Part shown: piece after piece, positions 35,218 through 43,436 of the stretch | Position numbering within the stretch: the first letter of the stretch is position 1 | How the letters are laid out: each line of letters starts with the position of its first letter | Source of the DNA: Acrocarpospora phusangensis | GTDB taxonomy: Bacteria > Actinomycetota > Actinomycetes > Streptosporangiales > Streptosporangiaceae | Assembly (NCBI RefSeq): GCF_016862995.1 | Contig: NZ_BOOA01000057.1 | Coordinates: 1 to 56,611 of the forward strand | Length of the DNA stretch: 56,611 bases | Direction of reading: 5' to 3' | Made by a program: the position numbers and the translations under genes | Notes under the pieces: generated by a model | Database searches by the model: none | Told to the model about the DNA's origin: nothing | The model's input: the letters and a program-made list of their open reading frames with translations, nothing else

Positions 35218-36051
35218 CTATGCCTGACCGACCTTGAAGCGGGTGAAGGCCAGCACCTTGACGCCCGCCTCGTCCGCGTACTTCTTGATGGTCTTCTTGT
35301 TGTCCTTCACGAACGCCTGCTCCAGCAGCGTGAAGTCCTTGTACCAGCTGTTGATGCGACCCTCGACGATCTTGCTGATCGCGGCCTCGGGCTTGCCCTC
35401 CTCGCGCGTCATCTCCTCGGCGAGCGCGCGCTCCTTCTCGATGACGTCGCCCGGGACCACGGTCGGGTCCAGGTACTTGGGCGCCATCGCGGCGGCGTGC
35501 TGGGCGATGTCCTTGGCGACCTCGGGGTTGGCCGAGTCCAGCTGGACGAGCACGCCGACGGCCGGGGGCAGCTGCGGGTCGGTCTTGTGCATGTAGACGC
35601 CGATGTAGCCGCCTTCGAGCACGGAGAACCGGCGGATCTCGATCTTCTCGCCGAGCGCCGCATTGGCCTCGTCCAGCTGCTCCTTGACCGTCTTGCCGCC
35701 GAACTCGGACTCGAGCAGTGTGGGCACGTCGGCCGGGCGGGTGGCCAGGATGTGCTCGACGATCTCGGCCGCGAGCTGCTGGAAGCGCTCGCCCTTGGCG
35801 ACGAAGTCGGTCTCGCAGTTGAGCTCGAGCAGGGCCGCGGCGGAGTCACCGTCCTGCTTGACGGCGACCAGGCCGTTGGAGGCGGTACGGGCCTCGCGCT
35901 TGCCCACGTCCTTGGCGCCCTTGAGGCGCAGGAGCTCGACCGCGCGCTCGAAGTCGCCCTCGGACTCCTCCAGCGCCTTCTTGCAGTCCATCATGCCGGC
36001 GGCGGTCAGCTCACGGAGCCGCTTGACATCGGCCATGTTCACGGAAGCCAT
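35218..36051 (-). CDS. tsf: Translation elongation factor Ts
   Basis: The 277-aa protein is the exchange factor for EF-Tu: VKRLRELTAAGMMDCKKAL at the UBA-like N-terminus and the TDFVAK core motif near residue 80. The ATG at 36051 has AGGA six to seven bases upstream; an ATG two codons earlier overlaps the site. It is separated from rpsB by a strong hairpin. Confidence 0.96.
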   Translation of the reverse strand: MASVNMADVKRLRELTAAGMMDCKKALEESEGDFERAVELLRLKGAKDVGKREARTASNGLVAVKQDGDSAAALLELNCETDFVAKGERFQQLAAEIVEHILATRPADVPTLLESEFGGKTVKEQLDEANAALGEKIEIRRFSVLEGGYIGVYMHKTDPQLPPAVGVLVQLDSANPEVAKDIAQHAAAMAPKYLDPTVVPGDVIEKERALAEEMTREEGKPEAAISKIVEGRINSWYKDFTLLEQAFVKDNKKTIKKYADEAGVKVLAFTRFKVGQA

Positions 36052-36081
36052 TGTCATTCCTCATGGGTTTTCGTCGTGGAG

Positions 36082-36116
36082 CGGGTGGGCGCCTCCTGTT
36101 CGGACGCGCCCACCCG
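36082..36116 (-). other. Hairpin between rpsB and tsf
   Basis: A perfect 11-bp stem (36082-36092 with 36106-36116; CGGGTGGGCGC on the plus strand) with a 13-base loop lies 30 bases after rpsB and ends about 30 bases before the tsf start. No U-run follows on the mRNA, so RNA processing or partial attenuation is more likely than full termination. Confidence 0.6.
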
Positions 36117-36146
36117 GTGGAGCTTGCTGTGCCTGAACCGGTTCGG

Positions 36147-37067
<921 letters not shown>

Positions 37068-37130
37068 TGAAATGGTCCTCCATGGTTCTCGGTTGGCCGC
37101 GGAGGCCTTTCGACCCCCGCCCTGACGCCC

Positions 37131-37220
37131 CGAACCGTTCCAGCCAGATGGACCGAGGGAACGGTTCGTGTGGTGGGCGTGCGAATTCGGCCCGCGTGCC
37201 GCAGGCCACCGAACAGTCTA
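37131..37220 (-). promoter_or_regulatory. rpsB leader with promoter-like -10 and stem-loop
   Basis: On the minus strand TAGACT (37220-37215) is a good -10; the matching -35 (TCAACT, 17 bp upstream) is weak. About 50 bases on, a perfect 11-bp stem CGAACCGTTCC/GGAACGGTTCG (37168-37158 and 37141-37131) with a 16-base loop sits 64 bases before the rpsB ATG. It could be the S2 autoregulatory site. Confidence 0.5.
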
Positions 37221-37279
37221 CCCGGATCCACACCGACAGTTGACCGGGGTCTTGACCTCTCCCCCGGGGCGAATCCCCG

Positions 37280-37897
37280 CTATTTACGCCTTCCGGCGCG
37301 CGGCGGGCGCGGGAACAACCGCAGGTGCGCTTCGGCGAGCCGCGCCCCCGTCGGCGCCTCATCCGGGTCCCGCGAGACCACCCGGTACGGATCGAGGATC
37401 TCGGAGATCCGGGCGGCGATCTCCCGGAGCTCGTCGGCGTCCGCCAGCAGGACGGTGTGGGTGAGCGTGGCCGCGGTCCGCCACTCCGACGACTCCCGCG
37501 CCGACTGGCCGAGATAGTCCGACAGCCGCGCCTGGGCGTCGGCCAGCACGGTCTCGATCACGGCGGACTGCGCGGCGAGCAGGTCGGGCGTGAGCTCGCC
37601 CTCGTCCGGGTCGCGCAGCACCCAGCCCCGCTGGAGCGCCCGCCAGACCCGCTCCCTGCCGTCGCCGCGCGCGGGGGCGTCCTCGACCATGCCGTGCTTG
37701 GCCAGCGTGCGCAGGTGATAGCTGCACGCGCTCGGCGAGAGGCCGGCGACCTCGGCGCACTCGGTCGCGGTGGCCGGGCCCTCGGCCTGCAACCGGGTCA
37801 GGATCGCCAGCCGGGCCGGGTGCGCCAGCGCGCGCAGGAGCCCGAGGTCGTCGGTGACGAGGCGATAACGCTCGGGGACCGGCTGCTCGGTGGTCAT
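37280..37897 (-). CDS. ArsR-like winged-helix regulator
   Basis: The 205-aa protein has an N-terminal ArsR-type winged helix (ALAHPARLAILTRLQAEGPAT, then AGLSPSACSYHLRTLAKHGM, residues about 20-75) and a C-terminal helical region. No metal-binding Cys pair is present, so it probably senses an organic ligand. It is divergent from an MFS exporter with a nested palindrome between them, and most likely represses it. Confidence 0.88.
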   Translation of the reverse strand: MTTEQPVPERYRLVTDDLGLLRALAHPARLAILTRLQAEGPATATECAEVAGLSPSACSYHLRTLAKHGMVEDAPARGDGRERVWRALQRGWVLRDPDEGELTPDLLAAQSAVIETVLADAQARLSDYLGQSARESSEWRTAATLTHTVLLADADELREIAARISEILDPYRVVSRDPDEAPTGARLAEAHLRLFPRPPRAGRRK

Positions 37898-37921
37898 GGC
37901 GGTCTACCGTACCTCTCCCGA

Positions 37922-37967
37922 GATATGAAGGGTTGTTTTCACAGTTGTGAAAGGTTACCTTCATATC
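37922..37967. promoter_or_regulatory. Nested palindromes over the MFS promoter
   Basis: The outer arms GATATGAAGG (37922-37931) and CCTTCATATC (37958-37967) enclose inner arms TTTCACA (37937-37943) and TGTGAAA (37946-37952). TTGTTT (37933-37938) and TACCTT (37956-37961), 17 bp apart, form a promoter whose start would fall at about 37968, the ATG itself. Both palindromes would let a repressor cover the whole promoter. Confidence 0.7.
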
Positions 37968-39242
37968 ATGCTTCAGACCATTCCTCTGCGGAGACAACGG
38001 GACTATCGGCTGCTGTGGAGCGCGCGTGCGGTGACGGAGGCGGGGAGCGAGGTGTCGCGGCTGGCCGTACCGCTGACGGCCGTGACCATGCTCGGGGCCT
38101 CGCCCCTGCAGATGGGGTTCCTCACGGCGGCGGCCTCGCTGCCGTTCCTGCTCGTGGGGTTACCCGTAGGAGCGATAGCCGACCGGCTGGCGCGGCGGCG
38201 GCCGGTGCTGATCGGGTGCGAGCTCGTCGCCGGGACCGCCATCGCGACGGTTCCGCTCGCCTGGCTGGCCGGGTGGCTCAGCGTCACCTGGCTGATCACG
38301 GTGGCGCTCGTCGTCGGGACCTGCACCGTGGTGTTCCGAAACTTCAGCACGCCGTACCTGACCAGCGTGGTCGCCGAACATCAGCGCACCGCCGCGCTCG
38401 CGGGCTTCCAGTCCGTGCACGCCGTGGCTCAACTGGGCGGCCCCGGGCTGGCCGGCCTGCTCGTCGCCGTCCTGACGGCGCCGCTGGCCCTGTTCGTGGA
38501 CGCGGTCTCGTTCCTGGCGTCGGCCGTGCTGCTGCGCTCGATCCGCGCGCGGGAGACCCACCGCCCGGCCGAGCCGCGCCCGCTCTCCCGGGAGATCGCG
38601 GACGGCGTCCGCACGCTCGTACGGCATCCGGTGCTGCGGGCGCTGACGCTGGCCGGCATGACGGTCAACCTGTTCGGGGCCGCGCAACTGGCGGTGTACG
38701 TGCTCTACGCGGTCACCGTGCTCGGGCTGCCCGGGTGGCTGGTCGGCGTCTCCACGGTCGGGTTCGGGCTGGGCGGGCTGCTCGGGGCCGTCGTCGCGCC
38801 CCGGCTGGATCGGCGGTTCGGCGGGAGCCGGGTGCTGCTGGGGTCGGTGCTGTTCTTCCCCGTCCCGTTCGTCGCGATGGCGTCGGCCGGGGGGCCGGTC
38901 TGGCTGGTGGCCGGGACGATCGTGGTGTCGGAGGTCGTGGTCGGGGTGGCCGTGGTGTGCTTCAGCGTGTGCTCGGCGGCGGCCACGTTGCGGGAGACGC
39001 CGGAGGGCTTCATCGGGCGGGTGAACGCGTCGATCAACTTCGCCACGCAGGGGGTGATGGCGTTGGGCGGTGTGCTTGGTGGAGTTGTGGGGGAGTTGTT
39101 CGGGCTTCGTCCGGCTATGTGGGTTTGTGCGGCGGGTGCCGTACTGACGATTCCTTGTCTGTGGTTGTCGCCGCTCACCAGGCAGGCGGGTGCTCGCCGC
39201 GCTGGGGAGGCGGGCTCGACCAGTACGGCTCCGCGCCCTTGA
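37968..39242 (+). CDS. MFS exporter
   Basis: The 424-aa protein has 12 likely helices, with the motif-A loop GAIADRLARRRPVL between helices 2 and 3 and a first segment DYRLLWSARAVTEAGSEVSRL typical of the MFS_3/enterobactin-exporter-like group. The ATG at 37968 lacks a ribosome binding site and coincides with the predicted transcription start. Its 3' end overlaps the convergent CoA-transferase gene by 68 bp. Drug or metabolite efflux under control of the divergent ArsR-like protein is the likely role. Confidence 0.88.
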   Translation: MLQTIPLRRQRDYRLLWSARAVTEAGSEVSRLAVPLTAVTMLGASPLQMGFLTAAASLPFLLVGLPVGAIADRLARRRPVLIGCELVAGTAIATVPLAWLAGWLSVTWLITVALVVGTCTVVFRNFSTPYLTSVVAEHQRTAALAGFQSVHAVAQLGGPGLAGLLVAVLTAPLALFVDAVSFLASAVLLRSIRARETHRPAEPRPLSREIADGVRTLVRHPVLRALTLAGMTVNLFGAAQLAVYVLYAVTVLGLPGWLVGVSTVGFGLGGLLGAVVAPRLDRRFGGSRVLLGSVLFFPVPFVAMASAGGPVWLVAGTIVVSEVVVGVAVVCFSVCSAAATLRETPEGFIGRVNASINFATQGVMALGGVLGGVVGELFGLRPAMWVCAAGAVLTIPCLWLSPLTRQAGARRAGEAGSTSTAPRP

Positions 39243-40986
39243 TCGAACCAGGGGGACGGATGAAGGTGAGCTCGCCGAAGGCGCTGTCCATGGTGTCGAG
39301 GAGATCGTCAGCCCGGGGATCCGGTCCGGGCTCGCCTCGGCCGAGGTCGTCGAGCCAGCGGGCGGTTCTCGCCAGGGAGAGGCGGGCGTGCCAGGAGCCT
39401 CCCCGGCCGGCTCGGCGCAGCAGGCCCGCGACCGCCGCGAAGGCGGCCAGATAGCCGGTCGCGTGATCGAGCGCCTGGCAGGGCAGCGGCTGCGGCCGGG
39501 TTCCGTCGCCACCCTCATGGGCGATCCCGGACACCATCTGCACCAGACTGTCGAACCCGCGCCGTCCCGCCCACGGCCCTCGCACCCCGTATGCGGAAAT
39601 ATCCACCACGATGATCCCCGGTCTCACCCGGGCCAGCTCCTCCGCACCGAACCCCAGCGTCTCCAGGGCTCCCGGCCGGTACCCCCGGATGATCACGTCG
39701 GCCCTCGCGACCAGGTCCCACAGCTTCTCCGGGTCCGTCCGGAGATCGATGTGACACGACCGCTTCCCGAACGCGGTCTCCACCACCACGCCCGCGACCT
39801 CCGGCAGCTCCGCGCTCCCCACCCGCAGCACATCCGCCCCGTACGCGGCCAGCGCCCGCGCCGCCACCGGCCCCGCGATCACCCTGGTCAGATCCAGCAC
39901 CCGAACCCCCGCCAGCGGCCTCCCCTCCGCCGGCGACTCACCCGAGCCGGCGCTTCCCCAGCCGGCGCTGGCCGATACCTGCGGCCCAAGCGGCACCAGC
40001 GATACCACCGGCTCCGCCGCGACGGCCTCGGCCTGCGGATGGCTACGCCACTCCTGCCGCGTCCGCATCGCCCCCGCGCATCCCCCCGCCCGCGTCACCT
40101 CCTCCTCCACCTCCAGCCTGGTACGACCCGCGCATACCCTGGCCACTTCCTCCCGCGACACCCGCCCGATCCCGAGCGCCCGCAACGCCGCGTCCCGGTG
40201 GTGATCGAAGTTGCAGTGCAGGCGTACCCACCCGTCGGCCGTCGCGTAGTCCCCCGACAACGACCCCCACAGGCTCAGCTCTTCACCGTTGATCCGGAAA
40301 TACCGCTCACTACGAAAAGCCGCAGCGGCATGCCGAATATCCACCCCCACCTCGGCCCGCGCCCCCGTCCACCGCTCCCACAACGCCCCCCCCCCCGCCG
40401 TGAACACCCCCACACTGGCCCCCGCCAAAGCCCCGACCCTGAACCCCGTCGAATACACCTCTTCCGACCCCACCACCCGCAAAGCCGGCAACCCCACACC
40501 CACCTCCTGCCCCACCCCCTCAACCACCACCTCGATCAACGCCCCACCTCGCCCTACTCCCGACACGCCTCGGACCCGGCCCGCTGCCCCACCTTCGCCC
40601 CCACTCAATGCCCGCCCTTCGGCCACGCCCGATCCTCCACCTTCAGACCGGCCCGCTGTTCCACCCTCGGATCCACCCGGCACCCTGCTTCGCGCCCCAG
40701 CCGACGTCCCACCCTCAACCCGGCCAGATGTCCCACCTTGGACCTCGCCCCAGGCCCCGCCCTCGGCGACGCCAGGAGCACCGGCTTCGGCCCGGCCTGA
40801 TGCTTCACCTTCAGCCGCATCAAAAGCGCCGCCTTCGGCCCGGCCCGATGCCTCACCCTGTGTGCAGCCCGATCTCCGGCCTTCGGCCGCGCCTGATACC
40901 CCACTTTCGGCCTTGCCAGGAGTCCCGCCTTGGGCCGCGGTGTCATCGGAGCCCGTCTCACCTGCGGTAAGTCCACCGTTGGTCAT
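39175..40986 (-). CDS. CaiB/BaiF-type CoA transferase with long low-complexity N-terminus
   Basis: The enzyme core is family III CoA transferase: GVRVLDLTRVIAGPVAARAL, YGADVLRV, FGKRSCHIDLRT and the region GFDSLVQMVSGIA near the C-terminus; a partial homologous half precedes it (about 150-280). Residues 1 to about 150 are Gly/Ala/Glu/Ser repeats of the form A-E-G-x-A-S-G-R. If translation starts at the ATG 40986 (GGGGTGG upstream), the protein has 603 aa; a later start cannot be excluded. CoA donor and acceptor are unknown. Confidence 0.7.
   Translation of the reverse strand: MTNGGLTAGETGSDDTAAQGGTPGKAESGVSGAAEGRRSGCTQGEASGRAEGGAFDAAEGEASGRAEAGAPGVAEGGAWGEVQGGTSGRVEGGTSAGARSRVPGGSEGGTAGRSEGGGSGVAEGRALSGGEGGAAGRVRGVSGVGRGGALIEVVVEGVGQEVGVGLPALRVVGSEEVYSTGFRVGALAGASVGVFTAGGGALWERWTGARAEVGVDIRHAAAAFRSERYFRINGEELSLWGSLSGDYATADGWVRLHCNFDHHRDAALRALGIGRVSREEVARVCAGRTRLEVEEEVTRAGGCAGAMRTRQEWRSHPQAEAVAAEPVVSLVPLGPQVSASAGWGSAGSGESPAEGRPLAGVRVLDLTRVIAGPVAARALAAYGADVLRVGSAELPEVAGVVVETAFGKRSCHIDLRTDPEKLWDLVARADVIIRGYRPGALETLGFGAEELARVRPGIIVVDISAYGVRGPWAGRRGFDSLVQMVSGIAHEGGDGTRPQPLPCQALDHATGYLAAFAAVAGLLRRAGRGGSWHARLSLARTARWLDDLGRGEPGPDPRADDLLDTMDSAFGELTFIRPPGSIKGAEPYWSSPPPQRGEHPPAW
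40540..40980 (-). repeat. Degenerate repeats encoding the CoA-transferase N-terminus
   Basis: The region is built of imperfect units around GGCCCGGCC and CCTTCGGC (plus strand), spaced about 30-60 bp. Translated on the minus strand they give repeating A-E-G-G/A-x-S/A-G-R. Such DNA expands by slippage, so this stretch should vary between strains. Confidence 0.5.
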
Positions 40987-40998
40987 GTCCCACCCCGG

Positions 40999-41039
40999 TT
41001 ATCCACAACTTTTGTCCACAGCCCACAGGGTTATCCCCA
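40999..41039 (+). promoter_or_regulatory. Cluster of three DnaA-box-like sites
   Basis: TTATCCACA (40999-41007), TTGTCCACA (41012-41020) and TTATCCCCA (41031-41039) lie in the same orientation within 41 bp. The first two match DnaA box consensus sequences exactly; the third differs at one base. They fill the gap between the CoA-transferase start (minus) and the M23 gene (plus). dnaA or other origin genes are not nearby, so this may be a DnaA-titration or DnaA-regulated promoter site rather than an origin. Confidence 0.6.
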
Positions 41040-41089
41040 GAACGCCGCTCTAAAGCTTCTTTCCCTCCTCGGACGTACAGCCTTGCCCC

Positions 41090-41605
41090 ATGCCCATCTG
41101 GACGCTGGTGCCCGCCCTTCTCACCCTCTGCTTTCAAGTGTCAGCCCTCGCACCGGACCGCCCCGAGGCCCCTCCCCGATGGACCTGGCCGCTGTCGAAT
41201 CCGCAGCTCATTCGCGGCTTCGACCCGCCTCTCCACCGCTGGCTCGCCGGCCACCGGGGCATAGATCTCCGAGCCCACCAGGGGCAATCCGTCATGGCCG
41301 CGGGCACCGGCGTCGTGACCTTCGCCGGCGAGGTCGGCGGCTTCACCGCAGTCGCGATCACCCACCCCGGCGGCCTGCGCACGACCTATCTGCCCGTAGA
41401 ACCCGCAGTCCGCCCAGGCCAGCCCATCTCCACCGCGACCCCCATCGGCAAGATCACCAGCCACCCGGTAACGCACTGCCCCACGACCTGCCTCCACTGG
41501 GGCCTCCTACGCGGCGACCACTACCTGAACCCGCTCCTTCTCCTGGGCCTCGGACAAGTCCGACTTCTCCCCTTGAACCCCACGCGACGTCAGGTCCTAC
41601 CGTGA
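41090..41605 (+). CDS. M23-family (LytM-like) peptidase domain protein
   Basis: In this 171-aa protein a hydrophobic N-terminus acts as a signal or membrane anchor. The LytM domain has HRGID (His55, Asp59) and, in place of the usual H-x-H, C-L-H-W (Cys134, His136). A Cys zinc ligand or loss of activity are both possible; the whole domain is otherwise intact. It likely acts on cell-wall peptide bridges. Its stop overlaps the MerR gene start (GTGA), an unexpected pairing. Confidence 0.8.
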   Translation: MPIWTLVPALLTLCFQVSALAPDRPEAPPRWTWPLSNPQLIRGFDPPLHRWLAGHRGIDLRAHQGQSVMAAGTGVVTFAGEVGGFTAVAITHPGGLRTTYLPVEPAVRPGQPISTATPIGKITSHPVTHCPTTCLHWGLLRGDHYLNPLLLLGLGQVRLLPLNPTRRQVLP

Positions 41606-42372
41606 AGGACGTGACCGAGGCCGACAACGGACGCCGATGGAGCGTAGGCGAACTCGCACGGGCGACCGGACTGACCGTCCGCGCCCTGCACCACTACGAC
41701 CAGATCGGCTTGCTCACCCCGCAACAACGAACCCTGTCCGGCCACCGCCGCTACACGGAACACGACCTGCGTCGCCTCTACCGGATCCGCGCCCTCAGCG
41801 CCCTGGGCCTGTCCCTGGACGAGATCGGTTCCCTCCTGGCCAGCCAGGACGACGAACTGACGGCCCTGCAGACCCTCCTGACCGCCCAGCTGGACGGCCT
41901 CAACACGCAGGCCGCCCGAATCAACGAACTACGCATCCGGATCGACGGCCTGCTCCAACGCATAGCCACCCGCCAGATGCCCGACCCCGACCAGTTCATG
42001 TCAACCCTGGAGTTGATCACCGTGTACGAGACCTACTTCACCCAGGAACAGCGCGACCAGCTCGCCGAACGCCGAGCCGCCCTCGGCCCCGAAGCCATCG
42101 AAGCCGCCAAACACGAATGGGCCTCCCTGGTCGAAGCCCTCCTCCCCCACGCCGAAGCCAACACCCCCGTCGACACCCCCGAAGTCGCCGACCTCATCGT
42201 CCGCTACCGAGCCCTCGGCGCCCGCTTCCACCCCCCAGCCGAACAGGGCGAACAGACCACCGCCGCCGCCAACCGCATGTGGCAGGAAAACTCCCAGGAA
42301 CTCGCCTCCCGCCTCCCCTGGCCTCCCGACCGCATGATCGCCCTAATCAACTACATCGCCCAAGCCCACTGA
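41602..42372 (+). CDS. MerR-family regulator with TipAS-like C-terminus
   Basis: This 256-aa protein has an N-terminal MerR winged helix (SVGELARATGLTVRALHHYDQ, then GHRRYTEHDLRRL), a coiled-coil linker (about 85-125) and a C-terminal helical domain with Phe-Thr-Gln-Glu-Gln after EEIYF-like ITVYETYF, like the TipAS antibiotic-sensing domain. The GTG at 41602 overlaps the M23 stop, so it is coupled to that gene. No target operator was seen; it probably senses a small molecule. Confidence 0.85.
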   Translation: MKDVTEADNGRRWSVGELARATGLTVRALHHYDQIGLLTPQQRTLSGHRRYTEHDLRRLYRIRALSALGLSLDEIGSLLASQDDELTALQTLLTAQLDGLNTQAARINELRIRIDGLLQRIATRQMPDPDQFMSTLELITVYETYFTQEQRDQLAERRAALGPEAIEAAKHEWASLVEALLPHAEANTPVDTPEVADLIVRYRALGARFHPPAEQGEQTTAAANRMWQENSQELASRLPWPPDRMIALINYIAQAH

Positions 42373-42800
42373 CCCCTCAACAACCCCAACCCTCCCTACC
42401 ACCCAGCATCACTCGACGTCCGCCCCACACTCAGAGCGCCCATCGGAATGGGCCGGACGTCAGGGCTCGCCGTCGTCCGGCACGTTGACGCAGGTGGCCA
42501 GTTCGCAGCGGCCCCAAGATCGACCGGCCTCATTCTGCTTGGGCGTCTCAGGCCCGACATCCTCAATGCCTGCCCACACCTGGCTGGACGCTGCCCAATT
42601 CCGACCCGCACCAGGCCCAGCACGCTCAATGCTCGATCCCTGGATATCCGCCAGGGCTCAAGGGCACCCAATCGAATGGGCCGACTGGTTCTGGCACCGA
42701 TCCGGCGAGGAACGTCACCTGCGTCGACGGCACCGGATGACGGCGAGACCCCGACGTCTAATCCGTGACCCTTCCCATGGGCGCTCTCATCAGGAATCGC
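42373..42800. other. Stretch without a confident gene
   Basis: No open frame here shows clear actinobacterial codon bias. A short stem GCCCAT-CGGA-ATGGGC lies at 42438-42453, and a similar motif (CCCAATCGAATGGGCCGA) recurs near 42668. One plus-strand frame around 42660-42780 reads IEWADWFWHRSGEERHLRR, which looks protein-like and may be the remnant of a decayed gene. Confidence 0.35.
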
Positions 42801-43340
42801 TCAATGTCCGGCATTGGAGCTGTTGAGGGCGGCTTCTAGCCGAGCGATGTCCTCGATGTCCTTGGTACGACGCGGCCGCCCCGGGACCCAGATCGGCATC
42901 ATTCGCTTGATCTCGATCTGGGCTCGTGGGTGAATGATGGCGCAACGCACGAGGCCGATAGCTCCTGTGGGGCCGTCGAGCATTCCAGTCGGCCAAGGCT
43001 CGCCTCTCCAAGGACCACCCGCGACTACGACCCGTCCGGTGTCGTCCGTGTCCAGTAGAGCGAAGCTGTTCTCCACGCCATCTTTGGCGAAATCGATCTG
43101 CTGCTCCGGCGGAGCCCCGGAAAGTCGCTCGTATCCACGGCCCTCCAACGCCGTACTCAACCGACCGGCATCACGGCTCCATATGAACCAGTCGACATCC
43201 AAATGTTCACGAGTGACCTCGCCCAGAAAGAAGTCCACCGCCCATCCACCACGAAGCCACACCTCGACACCAAGCTCCTGGGCAACCCCCACAACCTCGG
43301 CGATAACTTCCAACTGCCGACCAACTTGACCATCGAGCAT
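42801..43340 (-). CDS. ANT-like nucleotidyltransferase
   Basis: The 179-aa protein carries the nucleotidyltransferase core GGWAVDFFLG (31-40), TREHLDVDWFIW with the metal-binding Asp48 and Asp50, close in layout to aminoglycoside 2''-nucleotidyltransferases and LinB-type enzymes (about 177 aa). Resistance is possible but not shown. Codon use is less GC-biased than in the neighbours and the flanks are poorly coding, suggesting acquisition. The ATG at 43340 is chosen; a TTG two codons upstream is an alternative. Confidence 0.78.
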   Translation of the reverse strand: MLDGQVGRQLEVIAEVVGVAQELGVEVWLRGGWAVDFFLGEVTREHLDVDWFIWSRDAGRLSTALEGRGYERLSGAPPEQQIDFAKDGVENSFALLDTDDTGRVVVAGGPWRGEPWPTGMLDGPTGAIGLVRCAIIHPRAQIEIKRMMPIWVPGRPRRTKDIEDIARLEAALNSSNAGH

Positions 43341-43436
43341 GCCCAAACACCACCTTCTACACCGCTGCTACCGACTCATCAGAACCGTCCCACTCACGAA
43401 GGCCGCCCGTGCTCCGCCATCGGCCCAGTCACCGCG

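Noticed and set aside
40540-40980. Mobile element or IS remnant
   Set aside because: No transposase, terminal inverted repeats or target duplication; repeats translate in frame as a low-complexity protein tail.
40999-41039. Chromosomal replication origin
   Set aside because: Only three DnaA-box-like sites, no dnaA, dnaN or other origin genes, and the surroundings are peptidase and CoA-transferase genes.
42485-42826. 113-codon plus-strand frame
   Set aside because: Only a short part looks protein-like; no ribosome binding site, and it runs into the nucleotidyltransferase 3' end.
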